DNA of 55,031 nucleotides. It comes from Gnetum montanum (Eukaryota > Streptophyta > Gnetopsida > Gnetales > Gnetaceae). Within the stretch, counting starts at the first letter, position 1. Every line of letters begins with the position of its first letter. The stretch covers positions 1,845,946 through 1,900,976 of the forward strand of contig MNCI01004170.1 of NCBI GenBank assembly GCA_015680685.1. The letters are read 5' to 3'. Position numbers and translations under genes: made by a program. This document shows, piece after piece, positions 54,023-55,031 of this stretch. The notes under the pieces are model-generated. The model saw only the letters and a program-made list of their open reading frames with translations. It was not told the DNA's origin and searched no databases.

Positions 54023-55031
54023 CTTAGTTGTTTGTGTGCTACGTAGAACATAGGAGATCATTCATATCGTTGGGACACTAGAATGGACCCTTAGGGTTGA
54101 TCAAAAGAAAAGATAAGACAATAGTAAATAGCATACCAAACAAGACAAAAATGTCTTCTTCTTCACACAAAAGCACTTTACCGCCTAGGACCAACACAAG
54201 AGACAATCGACGACACAACACACGTAACCAAGATCTGTTAGTTCCTTAACAGTTCCATGTAGTATATACTCGAATTTACCTTTATTCTCCATCAAGATGA
54301 ACAACTACGTTGGAGAGACTTGGAGGGTAACATAGTGTTGCCTCTAGACTGAGTAGTCCCCAACATGCTCCTTCGTGCTCTTGCAGGAATAGGCATGTCA
54401 CAGTTATACGCAGAATACGTTGCATGCGACCATGACACAAGGGACTACCATCCCACAGAAGCGCAACATCAAAGGGACTTGCAATAGGAGATATATCACA
54501 CATCTTTGAAGGGTAAATGGCCCCATAATGTCCCGCACGTTTTAAGCAAAATTGTTGATGGTGAACTAGTTTCAACAGGTTCCCCACCAAATGATGTTCC
54601 CCCTCCTAAGGATGGTGAGGAGGTGGTGTGTCAGAACCTTCACTCCACGGTTCACAACCTTGGTTCTGATCCCCACGAACACCAAGTGTTCAACAAGGGA
54701 ACACAAACACATGATAAGGGCAGACATCGTAATCACGATCAAGGCCGAGACCACCGAAGAGAAGGTAGGAAACATCGTCATGGCGATGGTTCTCCTTCTT
54801 CTTTACCTTCATTGTCACATTCACCCTCTCCTTCAATATTAGGACACAGTCATAAGGAACCTAACTGTGAGGATAAGGGTAAACAGAGTGAGAAACCTCG
54901 ATGAGAGAGTCGAGAACGAGGATGAGGGCACTCTAGGGAATCATAGCATAGAAGAAGGGAGAGTAGGGAACCGCGTAGACATCACAGATGTTATGAATGA
55001 AATGACCACGAAGAACCCCTACTCACAACCC
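54023..55031 (+). mobile_element. gag leader region of element A6 (continues past the window)
   Basis: A 33-codon frame starts at 54150 (MSSSSHKSTLPPRTNTRDNR) and ends at 54248. A longer open frame at 54506-54904 (132 codons) has a His/Arg/Asp-rich stretch (RHRNHDQGRDHRREGRKHRH) followed by a Ser/Pro-rich run (PSSLPSLSHSPSPS), similar in composition to the N-terminal part of the A4 gag frame though in reversed order. This is the low-complexity N-terminal part of a gag polyprotein. The conserved gag core would lie to the right of the window. Stops separate the pieces, so the copy is probably defective. Confidence 0.65.

Overview
This is nuclear DNA of a land plant, almost certainly a seed plant. 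The evidence is one spliced pentatricopeptide-repeat (PPR) gene of the Arabidopsis PPR596 (At1g80270/At1g15480) type, plus plant-specific Ty3/gypsy lineages (Athila and Tat), Ty1/copia, L1-type LINE and tRNA-derived SINE sequences. The sequence is AT-rich. Nearly every transposon reading frame is broken, old insertions are nested, gene density is low, and the one gene carries a 3.5-kb intron. That suggests a large, slowly purged genome such as a gymnosperm, but this is inference and a large-genome angiosperm is not excluded.

Layout. 1-312: part of a minus-strand LTR of the dominant Athila-type family (family A). 313-1500: low-copy-looking flank with a fragment of a PLS-class PPR gene. 1.5-9.4 kb: a decayed Tat-lineage pol (minus), a small LTR with an initiator-tRNA-Met primer site, and a family A solo LTR. 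9.4-15.4 kb: no recognisable gene, but degenerate minisatellites. 15.4-16.3 kb: an LTR plus primer site of another family (D). 17.4-22.0 kb: a deleted copia element whose 5' LTR holds a family A solo LTR with an intact target duplication. 23.9-34.9 kb: a three-level nest, copia interrupted by a family D solo LTR, itself interrupted by a two-LTR family A element (25238-33400, target duplication AAGGG). 35.7-40.1 kb: a second two-LTR family A element, deleted. 40.4-41.5 kb: RTE-like tail and copia 3' end. 44.2-49.5 kb: the PPR gene (minus strand, two exons). 50-51.4 kb: SINE cluster. 51.4-52.8 kb: L1 LINE remnant. 53.2 kb to the end: 5' LTR, primer site and gag leader of a further family A element that leaves the window.

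The only gene I regard as functional is the PPR gene. Its two exons join in phase 0 into a 591-residue protein with a mitochondrial-type N-terminus. The rest is a record of transposition. Six independent family A insertions fall in 55 kb. The two with both LTRs have complementary losses: one keeps gag and lacks pol, the other keeps only the end of integrase. The gag-only copy also carries a broken coiled-coil accessory reading frame, with a TATA-containing CGATAT-rich segment upstream that resembles the LTR promoter design. Family A LTR promoters carry short palindromic arrays (GCGATATCGC) that differ in number and sequence between copies.

Limits: all calls come from reading the sequence and hand translation. 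No alignment or database search was run. Element borders with TG/CA ends and target duplications are exact to the base; other borders are approximate.
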